NCBI GenBank assembly: GCA_947441615.1 | Contig: CANEUH010000012.1 | Location: forward strand, 43,073 to 107,072 | DNA: 64,000 nt | Direction: 5' to 3' | Source of the DNA: Bacteriovoracaceae bacterium | Lineage (GTDB): Bacteria > Bdellovibrionota > Bacteriovoracia > Bacteriovoracales > Bacteriovoracaceae | Shown here: positions 1 to 8,110 of the stretch, piece by piece | Position numbering within the stretch: the stretch's first letter is position 1 | Layout: each line of letters starts with the position of its first letter | Made by a program: the position numbers and the translations under genes | Notes under the pieces: model-generated | Database searches by the model: none | Told to the model about the DNA's origin: nothing | The model's input: the letters and a program-made list of their open reading frames with translations, nothing else

Positions 1-1
1 C

Positions 2-1111
2 ACTGAGTATAAATATCTCGATTCCTTTGAAAAAACAGTTCTATTCATTACTCTTGCTATGTTCATAACAAGTATGCCCAGCTTTCCTTTCATGAGTAAC
101 CTTGAAACCTTGAAGCTAATTGTTGATCCAGATGAAAAAATGCATGGGCAAATCTGGAATTATCTTCACATGAATTTCTTTCCATTTAAAAGATTTCCCC
201 ACCTGGTGAATCTTGGATGGAGTATGCATTTTTATTTTATTAATTTTAGTATTTATCTGCTCGCATTTTACGGAATTATGAGATTTTTTATCTCAAGACG
301 ACTCTCAATCCTTGGGCTCTTTGCATTGATTTCTACTTGGTCATTTTCACTTTATTTAAAGAAAGACCCTTTTCTTTGCGCTACCAATTGCTTTTCAGTG
401 TTATGGGTTTGGTCAATACTTTGGTGTATTAAGAGTTCCACTTATCGATCCGGACTCATGTATGGATTACTTTGCTACGTAGGAGTTGTTCTTAATTTCA
501 ACTATGTCTTTTTATTTCCAATTGGCCTTGGACTCCTTTATTTCTTTTTTTTAAAGGGAAGTACAGACTGGTATCGGGCCCAATTTGTTAAGTACTCAAT
601 GCTTGGTATGTTCTTGATTCTCGTGACGATGATTACACAAATAGATCTGCGTTTTTTTGAAAGCCCATTTCAAATGATGCAGCTCTACTCCCATTTAGGA
701 ATCATGATCAAAAGAAAGTCTTTTTATGCGCTTTCGTTTCTGGGACTTATCATATTATTACTAATGATTTTTAAGCCCAATCGAAAACTTTTAACTGTTT
801 TAGCGATTGATGTTTTAAGACTGAGAGAATTTAGTCTTCTCGTACTTTGTATTCTTTTAATGGGGATTTTTGTTGAAAAGGATCTTATCCATAGTTTTGG
901 TCTAATGTGGTTTGTTGTTTTCCTTAGTGTTCTTCCCTTAGAGTGGATTTTCCAAAGTATTTCTCGCCTTCGCTCAAGACGAAATTTTATCTACCTGGTT
1001 TATGTTTTAGTGTGTTTACTTGATTCACATTTTGAGGGAAGGCTTCGCATTCTTTATAATTTCTATCAATCACCGCCTGATATAGTTGAGATAATCAATC
1101 GTCAGGAATAA
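2..1111 (+). CDS. Polytopic membrane protein, 5' end outside window
   Basis: The reading frame is open to the first base of the window, with no stop and no convincing start before the Met codon at 59, so this is the C-terminal part (about 370 residues) of a longer protein. It is very rich in Phe, Leu and Ile and shows roughly eight or nine hydrophobic segments separated by short basic loops (for example RRLS, KPNRK, RLRSRRN). It ends in a short polar tail. The layout resembles GT-C type glycosyltransferases and other sugar or lipid modifying membrane enzymes, but I see no diagnostic catalytic motif, so function is not assigned. Confidence 0.75.
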   Translation, partial: TEYKYLDSFEKTVLFITLAMFITSMPSFPFMSNLETLKLIVDPDEKMHGQIWNYLHMNFFPFKRFPHLVNLGWSMHFYFINFSIYLLAFYGIMRFFISRRLSILGLFALISTWSFSLYLKKDPFLCATNCFSVLWVWSILWCIKSSTYRSGLMYGLLCYVGVVLNFNYVFLFPIGLGLLYFFFLKGSTDWYRAQFVKYSMLGMFLILVTMITQIDLRFFESPFQMMQLYSHLGIMIKRKSFYALSFLGLIILLLMIFKPNRKLLTVLAIDVLRLREFSLLVLCILLMGIFVEKDLIHSFGLMWFVVFLSVLPLEWIFQSISRLRSRRNFIYLVYVLVCLLDSHFEGRLRILYNFYQSPPDIVEIINRQE

Positions 1112-1150
1112 GTTAAGATCTTAGATTTGCTTACTTTTTAAAGATTTCTT

Positions 1151-1180
1151 TTGCACCGTTTTCATTTGGCCTGATACAAT
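1151..1180 (+). promoter_or_regulatory. Sigma-70-type promoter for the 78-aa gene
   Basis: TTGCAC at 1151-1156 and TACAAT at 1175-1180 are separated by 18 bases. This would start a transcript about 50 bases before the TTG start codon at 1237. It is the only good promoter between the end of the upstream membrane protein and this small gene. Confidence 0.6.
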
Positions 1181-1236
1181 AAACTTAAGAAACTCGAGAA
1201 GAGAATGGATCTCTTCTTCGCGATCAAGGAGGACTT

Positions 1237-1473
1237 TTGTACAAGGCACCCTTAACCGCTACTGTGTTTAAAGATTTCTCTTCCTGTTACCAGCACTTCG
1301 CTTCCCGAAACTCTCGAAATTTAGATCAGCCTTTTGTCTACGTTGACTCCGACGGGGTTAAGCTTGTGACTGGGGTGGTTGACGAGAATTCCGACATGAA
1401 TGACGGTATCTTTGCCATGTCGATGGCCGAAGATGGATTCGTAGAAATGTTGGCGATCCATGAGGCGAGTTGA
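1237..1473 (+). CDS. Small acidic protein of unknown function, 78 aa
   Basis: Not recognised. The gene starts with TTG, but a perfect ribosome binding site (AAGGAGG, 1226-1232) lies just upstream, and the unit is framed by its own promoter (1151-1180) and a strong intrinsic terminator (1526-1552). It therefore looks like a real monocistronic gene. The product has no signal peptide or membrane segment. It is Asp/Glu-rich in its second half, with a single Cys near residue 17. The N-terminal half is Phe/Ser/Arg-rich and the centre has a beta-like pattern (FVYVDSDGVKLVTGVV). It may be a small regulatory or adaptor protein, which is only a guess. Confidence 0.7.
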   Translation: MYKAPLTATVFKDFSSCYQHFASRNSRNLDQPFVYVDSDGVKLVTGVVDENSDMNDGIFAMSMAEDGFVEMLAIHEAS

Positions 1474-1525
1474 TATCTATTTGGGGAAAAGTAAAGCAGT
1501 CAACAACTGTTCTTAAAAATTCTAC

Positions 1526-1552
1526 AGGGGAACTTTTTAGTTCCCCTTTTTT
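1526..1552 (+). terminator. Intrinsic terminator after the 78-aa gene
   Basis: GGGGAACT (1527-1534) pairs with AGTTCCCC (1539-1546) around a TTTT loop, extended by one A-T pair and followed by six T residues. Confidence 0.9.
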
Positions 1553-1644
1553 ATGTCATTGATATTTCAAAAGCACTTGGGTTCATTGTAAGATTGGTAT
1601 AGATTTTCACAATAAATTAGATTGTGGAAAACTAAGGCAGATTT

Positions 1645-2379
1645 GTGGATAAACAACAATTTTTAATGAGTTCTTTGGCCAAATTTTTAGAGTTGAATGT
1701 AAAAAAGCTTGATGGGGTTGTGCGTCAGTTTCCGGTTGCTGAGATTTCAACCAAAAGTGATGGCTCACCTGTAACTAGGCTCGATGAGGCCTTATCAAAT
1801 GAAATTGAACGACTCATGAACGTTTTTAGCCCCACGGCCACGTTTTATTCGGAAGAAAAATTTTCATCATGGGACTTTCCTCTGATCGCTCTAGATCCCT
1901 TGGATGGGACGCTTGAATACATTAAAGGTAGAAATGAGTGGGCCATCTCTATAGGTTTATTTCAAAACGAAAATTTTGATGGTGATGGTTGGGTTTATAA
2001 TCCTATGACCCGTGAGATATTTACAGAATCAACATTGGTCCCATTTGAAAAAAAGATTTCTTATCGCGGAGAAGTCTCTCGATCAGAGTGGGATAAAGGT
2101 CTTTTAAAGAATAAGACGACAGACAAGTATCACCTTGAACCGATGGGGAGTATTGCTTATAAACTAGGAAGACTTTCGTCACAAAAATGTGACTTTGTTG
2201 TGAGTTTGAGGCCCAAAAATATTTGGGATATTGCAGGCGGAACTCTGCTTTGTCAGAAGGCTGGATATAAGTTTTATTCACAAGCAAAAGAAGTTACTTC
2301 CGTAGAGAAGACTTACCAACCACCTTTAATTTGGTGCCATCCTTCGCTTTTTGACGAGCTTTCAAAAATTTATCCTTAG
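1645..2379 (+). CDS. Inositol monophosphatase / CysQ-family phosphatase
   Basis: Mg-dependent phosphatase of the inositol monophosphatase superfamily, which also contains CysQ (3'-phosphoadenosine 5'-phosphate phosphatase) and fructose-bisphosphatases. The metal-site signature is clear: an acidic SEE near residues 69-71, LDPLDGT at 83-89 with D84 and D87, and the second family motif WDIAGG at 194-199. At 244 aa it is close to family length. Translation begins at GTG 1645, preceded by an AAGG element at 1634-1637. The last 86 bases overlap the end of nth on the other strand. The natural substrate cannot be told from sequence; recycling PAP (CysQ role) is one option. Confidence 0.88.
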   Translation: MDKQQFLMSSLAKFLELNVKKLDGVVRQFPVAEISTKSDGSPVTRLDEALSNEIERLMNVFSPTATFYSEEKFSSWDFPLIALDPLDGTLEYIKGRNEWAISIGLFQNENFDGDGWVYNPMTREIFTESTLVPFEKKISYRGEVSRSEWDKGLLKNKTTDKYHLEPMGSIAYKLGRLSSQKCDFVVSLRPKNIWDIAGGTLLCQKAGYKFYSQAKEVTSVEKTYQPPLIWCHPSLFDELSKIYP

Positions 2380-2998
2380 AAATACAAATGTCTTTAAGAT
2401 TGCAAAGATCGCACTGGGGGCGTCTCGCTAGACACGTTCTTCTTCCAAGAAAAATCAATAGGTGTGATAGATCCGTCCACTGTTCATTAGGATAAAGTTT
2501 CATTAAATCAATTTCAACCTTGGCCGGATCAGTTTCTTTCGTGAGTCCTAGAAGATGTGCAGTTCTTTTGACGTGGGTATCAACAACGATTCCGGTGTTG
2601 ATATTAAATGCATTCCCAAGAACGACATTCGCCGTTTTTCTTCCGACTCCTGGAAGGTCACTCAATTCTTCGACTGTTTGAGGAACTTTCCCATGATGAT
2701 CAGCAACTAACTTTTGAGCACATCCGATGAGACTTTTACTTTTATTTCTAAAAAAGTTAATGGATTTAATTGTTTCTTCGACATCCTCGAGCTTTGCTTT
2801 AGCGAGCTTTTGAGGCGTTGGGTACTTTTTAAATAAAGCTGGAGTGACCATATTGACTCGGACGTCAGTACATTGGGCGGATAAGATTGTCGCCAGCAGC
2901 AACTCATAAGGATTAGTGTGATGAAGCTCACAATGAGCATCAGGGTGAACAGTTTTAAGTCGAAGATAAATTTCAGTCGCTAATTCAGATTTTTTCAT
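2294..2998 (-). CDS. nth: Endonuclease III, base-excision repair DNA glycosylase/AP lyase
   Basis: Removes oxidised pyrimidines and nicks the abasic site. The helix-hairpin-helix reads LPGVGRKTA with catalytic Lys121, followed by catalytic Asp140 in VDTHVKR. The four [4Fe-4S] cysteines at 189, 196, 199 and 205 have the standard C-x6-C-x2-C-x5-C spacing. The 234-aa product carries a basic tail of about 25 residues (several Lys and Arg) after the cluster, longer than in the E. coli enzyme. Exactly this tail is encoded where the gene overlaps the phosphatase gene in the opposite direction. It is divergent from rlmE, with 54 bases between the start codons. Confidence 0.96.
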   Translation of the reverse strand: MKKSELATEIYLRLKTVHPDAHCELHHTNPYELLLATILSAQCTDVRVNMVTPALFKKYPTPQKLAKAKLEDVEETIKSINFFRNKSKSLIGCAQKLVADHHGKVPQTVEELSDLPGVGRKTANVVLGNAFNINTGIVVDTHVKRTAHLLGLTKETDPAKVEIDLMKLYPNEQWTDLSHLLIFLGRRTCLARRPQCDLCNLKDICISKDKFLKARQKAKDGTKLKVVGKSSLRK

Positions 2999-3052
2999 AG
3001 CTTTAAAGATACCAACATTGGCCTATTTCTTCAAAGATTGATAAAAAGATGT

Positions 3053-3649
3053 ATGAGTAATTTCAAAGTCAAAGATCACTATTTCAACAAAGCTAAAAAT
3101 GAGAACTACCTCGCCAGAAGTATTTATAAACTCGAAGAGATAGATGAAAAATATAAAATTCTAAAATCAGGCATGATGGTTGTTGATTTTGGTTATCATC
3201 CCGGTTCCTGGATCCAGTACACGAGTCAGGTCATTGGAGACGAAGGAAAGGTTGTAGGTATTGATGTCAGAGAAGTTAATAAAAAGCTTTCTGGTATTAA
3301 AAACGTACGAGTGTACCAAAAGGATATTTTTGACATTCAGGATTTAAAGCAACTGGAAGTGGATGGTCAATTTGATGTCGTCCTCTCTGACATGGCGCCA
3401 AATACGACTGGTATTAAGTCTTTAGATCAAGATAGAAGCCTTAATCTAGTTGAATCAGTCTTTGGTCTTCTCCCAAAGTTCCTAAAACCAGGTGGAAATT
3501 TTGTGATTAAGGTCTTTGATTCCCAAAACGCCCAGAACTACCTGAAAGATCAGAAAAACCTGTTTAAAGAGTTCCATTATTTAAAGCCCAAATCTACCAG
3601 AAGTATTAGTAAAGAATTTTTTGTCATTGGAAAGCAGTTTAAGGCATAA
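3053..3649 (+). CDS. rlmE: RlmE/FtsJ-type 23S rRNA 2'-O-methyltransferase
   Basis: S-adenosylmethionine-dependent RNA ribose methyltransferase of the RrmJ fold; the E. coli enzyme methylates U2552 of 23S rRNA. The K-D-K-E catalytic tetrad is complete: Lys26 (SIYKLEE), Asp113 (SDMAPN), Lys153 (VIKVF) and Glu188 (SKEFF). The SAM loop is DFGYHPGSW rather than the usual DLGAAPGGW, so it is recognisable but diverged. I chose ATG 3053, giving 198 aa that align with the usual N-terminus; an in-frame TTG at 3038 would add five residues. The transpeptidase gene follows after only a few bases, so the two are probably co-transcribed. Confidence 0.9.
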   Translation: MSNFKVKDHYFNKAKNENYLARSIYKLEEIDEKYKILKSGMMVVDFGYHPGSWIQYTSQVIGDEGKVVGIDVREVNKKLSGIKNVRVYQKDIFDIQDLKQLEVDGQFDVVLSDMAPNTTGIKSLDQDRSLNLVESVFGLLPKFLKPGGNFVIKVFDSQNAQNYLKDQKNLFKEFHYLKPKSTRSISKEFFVIGKQFKA

Positions 3650-3656
3650 TGCTTTC

Positions 3657-4901
3657 ATGGTTTTTAAGGACTTAAACCGCTCGATTTATATAGCTTTGGG
3701 GCTCATCGCCCTGGCCATCTCCCCCGCATGGGGAAATCTTAATTTTATCAAAGATAATACTCTTTTTGCTCAACCTGTGATTCCAATGAAATTGGAGTCT
3801 GTAAATAATGACTTTACTAAAATTCTTTCTAAGCACCAAAGCTGGTCAGAGCAACTTGATTACGACAGTGCTAAGTACAATGTTCAATACACATTTAATT
3901 CAGAACTTGAAGAATTCGTTAAAAGACAACTAGGGCTCTATAGGCCCGATTATACTTCCGTTGTTGTTATGGATAATGAAACAGGCCATATCTTAGCTGC
4001 TGTTGACTATGCTAGGAAAAATAATGTTTTTGGTAGAGATCTCGCCTTCACGAATAGCCATCCAGCTGCAAGTATATTTAAAGTGATCACGGCAGCAGAT
4101 CTGTTAGAAAATACTCATATTAAAACGGATACTGAGTTTAGCTTCACGGGTAGGGCCACAACACTTTACAGACACCAGTTAAAAGAACCTGCCGGAAGAA
4201 GACATCTTAGAACTCTGGATCTTGAAAAAGCCTTTGCGACTTCAAATAACGTTATTTTTGGAAGAACTGCGATTGAAAACCTCACTCCCGCTGGACTTAA
4301 AAAAATGGCAGAAAAGTTTGGATTCAATAAGCGCCTCGTAGAAGGAGTCAATTTACATCCTTCAGTTTTTAACATGGCTTCTGATCAATATAATCTTGCC
4401 GAATTTTCGTCTGGCCTCAATGATAAAACCTTGATGAGTCCAGTCCACGGCGCCGTTATTGGGTCAGTCGTCGCTAATGGTGGAATCCTTCGATACCCCG
4501 TTGTGATTAAATCTCTCGAAGGACATTCAGACAAAAAAGTTATTTTCCCCCAGGTAAAAAAAGATGAAGTCGTTCTTACTCCGAGAACCTCCGAAGATTT
4601 AAGAACACTTTTCATGGCAACGATCAGTCAGGGGACGGCAAGAGCCTCGTTTAGAAGAAGTAAATATCTTTTGGAAAAACTTGAGATAGGCGGAAAAACC
4701 GGAAGCTTAACTGGTGGAGAACCATATGGTAAAAGAGACTGGTTTGTAAGTTATGCGAAATCACTTGAAGATAAAAATGATAAGGGTATTTCAATTTGTG
4801 TGATGATTGTTAATCAAAGAAAGTGGTACGTAAAATCGTCACTCATTGCTAAAAATATAATGGAATACTACTACACTAATCTGTTTTCACAAAAAAGATA
4901 A
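3657..4901 (+). CDS. Penicillin-binding transpeptidase, single catalytic domain
   Basis: Acts outside the inner membrane on peptidoglycan cross-links. All three active-site boxes of the penicillin-binding fold are present: S139-I-F-K142, S196-N-N and K347-T-G. An N-terminal hydrophobic stretch (about residues 9-26) is a signal peptide or anchor. At 414 aa it lacks the long N-terminal dimerisation domain of FtsI/PBP2, so it is a short class B-type PBP, or conceivably a class D beta-lactamase-like protein. ATG 3657 is preferred because it puts the signal peptide at the very N-terminus; an upstream TTG at 3621 would overlap rlmE. lepB follows 12 bases later. Confidence 0.87.
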   Translation: MVFKDLNRSIYIALGLIALAISPAWGNLNFIKDNTLFAQPVIPMKLESVNNDFTKILSKHQSWSEQLDYDSAKYNVQYTFNSELEEFVKRQLGLYRPDYTSVVVMDNETGHILAAVDYARKNNVFGRDLAFTNSHPAASIFKVITAADLLENTHIKTDTEFSFTGRATTLYRHQLKEPAGRRHLRTLDLEKAFATSNNVIFGRTAIENLTPAGLKKMAEKFGFNKRLVEGVNLHPSVFNMASDQYNLAEFSSGLNDKTLMSPVHGAVIGSVVANGGILRYPVVIKSLEGHSDKKVIFPQVKKDEVVLTPRTSEDLRTLFMATISQGTARASFRRSKYLLEKLEIGGKTGSLTGGEPYGKRDWFVSYAKSLEDKNDKGISICVMIVNQRKWYVKSSLIAKNIMEYYYTNLFSQKR

Positions 4902-4913
4902 AAGGTCATTAAA

Positions 4914-5720
4914 ATGGAAGACAATTCAAATCCCGGGGTTAATGAAACGATCCCTACTCCTGAGGTTCAGGCGGACGTTGTAACGAAGACAGTTTCTAAA
5001 AAAGAAAAGTTTATTAAAGAAATAAAGTCTTTCACATTAATTATTTTTTCTGTCCTAATGTTTCGTTCTGTTTTATTTGAGCCATTTAAAATCCCTTCTG
5101 GTTCAATGATACCGACTTTACTCATTGGTGATTTTATTCTTGTAAATAAATTCTCCTATGGATTTAAGGTTCCTTTTAGTGATTGGTTTACTGACCCGAT
5201 TTATTTAACGGGCCCGGCGCAACCCGAAAGAGGTGATGTCATCGTATTTAAGTATCCTAAAGATACAAATCTTAATTACATTAAACGAGTGATTGGGTTA
5301 CCTGGTGATACGATTGAAGTTATCGACAAGGTCGTCTATGTAAACAATAAGCCCATTGAAACTCAAGAAATCGATGGCAAAGAAATCATTGAAGACATGG
5401 ATGATCGCTATAAGTCTTATCAGTTTAAATTTTTAAAAACAAAAACAGGGGATAAGACACACATAAGCCAAGTTGATACGGGTAATGATTACTTTGCTAA
5501 CTACTATAAGTTTACTGTTCCTAAAGATAATTACTTCGTTATGGGTGATAACCGAGATTTTTCTGCAGATTCCCGACGCTGGGGAACAGTTCCCTTTGGG
5601 CATATTAAGGGTAAGGCCATTATGATTTGGTTTTCACTTTCAGTTCCATGGCCATGGAGCGAAGATGAGCAGGAATCATGGAAGTTTAGACCATGGAGAA
5701 TTGGGACTCTAATCAAGTAA
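4914..5720 (+). CDS. lepB: Signal peptidase I
   Basis: Membrane-bound serine/lysine protease that removes Sec and Tat signal peptides. There is one clear transmembrane segment at residues 39-54, after a 38-residue cytoplasmic tail. Catalytic Ser64 lies in PSGSMIPTL and catalytic Lys124 in YIKRVIGLPGD. The conserved box MGDNRDFSADSRRWG is at 210-224. Length (268 aa) is normal for a one-anchor or two-anchor enzyme. It sits in one unit with rlmE and the transpeptidase and faces mutS2 tail to tail with only 23 bases between the stops. Confidence 0.96.
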   Translation: MEDNSNPGVNETIPTPEVQADVVTKTVSKKEKFIKEIKSFTLIIFSVLMFRSVLFEPFKIPSGSMIPTLLIGDFILVNKFSYGFKVPFSDWFTDPIYLTGPAQPERGDVIVFKYPKDTNLNYIKRVIGLPGDTIEVIDKVVYVNNKPIETQEIDGKEIIEDMDDRYKSYQFKFLKTKTGDKTHISQVDTGNDYFANYYKFTVPKDNYFVMGDNRDFSADSRRWGTVPFGHIKGKAIMIWFSLSVPWPWSEDEQESWKFRPWRIGTLIK

Positions 5721-5743
5721 TCTTAGAGATTTGAAATCTAGTT

Positions 5744-8092
5744 TCATTTTAATATAATTTTGGTTTCTCCATCATTTCCATTTTCCGTAGTTGCAGTAGA
5801 AAAGTCATTTGATCTTTTTAGGTAGCTACGGAGCCAATTTTTTAGAATCCCATCGCCATGGCCATGAATGATACTTAGGTATGGTACATCCCCTGCGAGT
5901 AAATCTCCTAGGGCCTTGTCCATTAATCCTTGAAACTCTGAGAGACGCATTCCTCTTACATCGTGCTCTAGAAATGCATCCGATGACTTTTCTATGCTAA
6001 CTTTTACATTAGAAAAACTCTTCCCCTTAGTGGACTTTGTTAAGGTGCTAATTGGAACAGTTAATTTTATGGGGCCTTTTGCAATAGTGACATCCCTTTT
6101 ACGTACATCAAGAGAGAAAACAGTAAATTCCTTATTTAAAACTAACGAAACTACCGGATCACCGACCTTTAAGTCTTCAAAGGCAAGTGTACTGGTTGGA
6201 ACAGATTGTTCTTCATTTTGGTAAGATCCCTGAAGTTTGTTGATCTCGACTTTAAGCTGATGGGACTTATCATCAATTTTTCTGATTTTAATGTCACTGT
6301 TCTTTCGAACTTCATCGACCATTGTCCTAGCTTCGTTAAGAATTCGATCTACTTCTTTTTTTGCCCTGTTAAGTTCTTCATTCATTTTGAGATTAAGAAC
6401 ACCTTCCATGGCCCCTTTTTGGTTTTTTAAATCTCTTTCTATTTTAAGATTACTCTCAATAATTTTCTCAAGCTCAATTTGTTTTTGAGTCACTTTTTGA
6501 AGGAGAGTTTCATAGCTAATATTTTTTTCGCTTAATAGCTCTATCGCTCTTTTGGGCACATCTTTCACTTGATCTGTGTCCCTGGAAATAATTTTAAAGA
6601 TATCAATCGCCATTGAGGCACCGGGCGTACCCCAAATGATCTTATAAGTAGGTTTGAAAAGGCTTGTATCAAATCCAACATGGCATGAAAGATAGTTTCG
6701 ATCTTGATGAATTAAGGTTTTAAACATTTGATGATGGGTCGATACAACGATATGACACTGGGATCTCTTATGTAGTTCATCAAAATAGGCTAAAGATAAT
6801 GCTGAAGCCTCATCAGATGAGGTCGAGTTAAATATTTCATCAATCAAGATTAAATTTGAGGAAAGGATATTGTTCATTAGCTGAATATAATTTCGAACTT
6901 CGCCAGAAAATGAACTTAAGCCTTGCTTAAGATCTTGCAGGTCATTTCCAAAGTAAAATAGTCCCTCGTAAGGAAATAATTCGGCTTCCCTAGCTGGAAC
7001 AAAAAAACCGTGAAAAAACAGTAAATAACTCAATGTAATAGATTTTAAAAAAACAGTTTTTCCGCCCGTGTTGGGTCCAGAAATGACAATTCCGTGAACA
7101 TCTGATTCACAATCGACATCATTTCTAACGGGATTTTTTATTAATGGGTGAAACAGCTGACTAAATCTAAAACCAGGAGTGGACCTTATTGTGGGGTAGT
7201 TACAGGAATACTCTTCAGTAAATGCAACCTTAGAAAAATAAAAATCAAACAATTTAAATTGAATTAAAATATTCTTTGTTAAATCCGAAAATTCTCCAAT
7301 TTGCCTTGAAAATTTAAGGCAAAGATTGTTAATGATTTCGTCAATCTTCGCCATAACTTCGATTCTGCGATTACACATTTCTCTTACTTCGAATGGCTCG
7401 ACGAAAAGAGTTTGACCTGACTCTGATCGAGAAACGATAAGGCCAAGCTCGGATCGATAAGAATCGGATCTAACCGGGACCACAAAACGGTCATAATGAA
7501 CATCGTAGCTTGTAAACTGTAGAACTTTAGAATTGGATGGTTGGTTAATCCAATCTTGAATTGATTTTCTAAGACGATCTTCTAATTCTCTTAATTTCTT
7601 ATTAAGTTCAGATAACTCAGGGTGCTTATCAAAATGAACATCACCCGTAGAATCCACGAGGTGACGAAATTCTTTTAAATACTTTCGTTGGATAGGTAAG
7701 AAATCGATCTCTTGGATTAAGCGTATTTCAGAAATTGGCAATTGGGGTATGTCATTTTTTATGAAAAGAGCAGACTCGATGAGAAGAGTAACCCGATTAA
7801 GTTCACTAAAGCTTAAGACCCCTTCTTTTGAGAGATAATTGATATATTTGTCAAGGCTTTCATCTGCAGGTAATCGAGAGAATAGTTGCCTAATTAGGAC
7901 CATGTAATCTTGGGGGAATTCCTCCAAATAAAGCTTTAATTTATCAAGCTCATTTTGAAGATCATCACTTTTGCCATAAAATGTTTTACTAACGAGTTCG
8001 CTCTTATTGAAATCAAAATAAGCAAATTGAGATATAATTTTTGAAAGTAAGTCCCATTCAACCTGGCCATGATGAATGGTATTTTGAGACAT
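5744..8092 (-). CDS. mutS2: MutS2 / RqcU: MutS-like ATPase with KOW and Smr domains
   Basis: Homodimeric ABC-type ATPase. In Bacillus this family binds collided ribosomes and feeds the ribosome quality control route; in other species it suppresses recombination. The Walker A is GPNTGGKT near residue 339, with Walker B LILIDEI downstream. Then come a long coiled coil, a KOW-like segment (VGDPVVSLVL) and a C-terminal Smr domain with DVRG and HGHGDG (about 708-775). The DLRG of typical Smr domains is DVRG here. ATG 8092 gives 782 aa, close to the Bacillus protein; ATG 8110 or TTG 8119 would add 6 or 9 residues. None has a strong Shine-Dalgarno sequence. It is divergent from rqcH, whose start is at or next to this one. 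Confidence 0.93.
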   Translation of the reverse strand: MSQNTIHHGQVEWDLLSKIISQFAYFDFNKSELVSKTFYGKSDDLQNELDKLKLYLEEFPQDYMVLIRQLFSRLPADESLDKYINYLSKEGVLSFSELNRVTLLIESALFIKNDIPQLPISEIRLIQEIDFLPIQRKYLKEFRHLVDSTGDVHFDKHPELSELNKKLRELEDRLRKSIQDWINQPSNSKVLQFTSYDVHYDRFVVPVRSDSYRSELGLIVSRSESGQTLFVEPFEVREMCNRRIEVMAKIDEIINNLCLKFSRQIGEFSDLTKNILIQFKLFDFYFSKVAFTEEYSCNYPTIRSTPGFRFSQLFHPLIKNPVRNDVDCESDVHGIVISGPNTGGKTVFLKSITLSYLLFFHGFFVPAREAELFPYEGLFYFGNDLQDLKQGLSSFSGEVRNYIQLMNNILSSNLILIDEIFNSTSSDEASALSLAYFDELHKRSQCHIVVSTHHQMFKTLIHQDRNYLSCHVGFDTSLFKPTYKIIWGTPGASMAIDIFKIISRDTDQVKDVPKRAIELLSEKNISYETLLQKVTQKQIELEKIIESNLKIERDLKNQKGAMEGVLNLKMNEELNRAKKEVDRILNEARTMVDEVRKNSDIKIRKIDDKSHQLKVEINKLQGSYQNEEQSVPTSTLAFEDLKVGDPVVSLVLNKEFTVFSLDVRKRDVTIAKGPIKLTVPISTLTKSTKGKSFSNVKVSIEKSSDAFLEHDVRGMRLSEFQGLMDKALGDLLAGDVPYLSIIHGHGDGILKNWLRSYLKRSNDFSTATTENGNDGETKIILK

Positions 8093-8110
8093 GATGAGGT
8101 TTATAGTCAT

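Noticed and set aside
3621..3656. TTG start for the transpeptidase inside rlmE
   Set aside because: It would put 12 polar residues ahead of the signal peptide; ATG 3657 gives a standard N-terminus.
5727..5750. Possible terminator between lepB and mutS2
   Set aside because: The AGATTT/AAATCT repeat is short, AT-rich and leaves almost no loop, so I did not call it.
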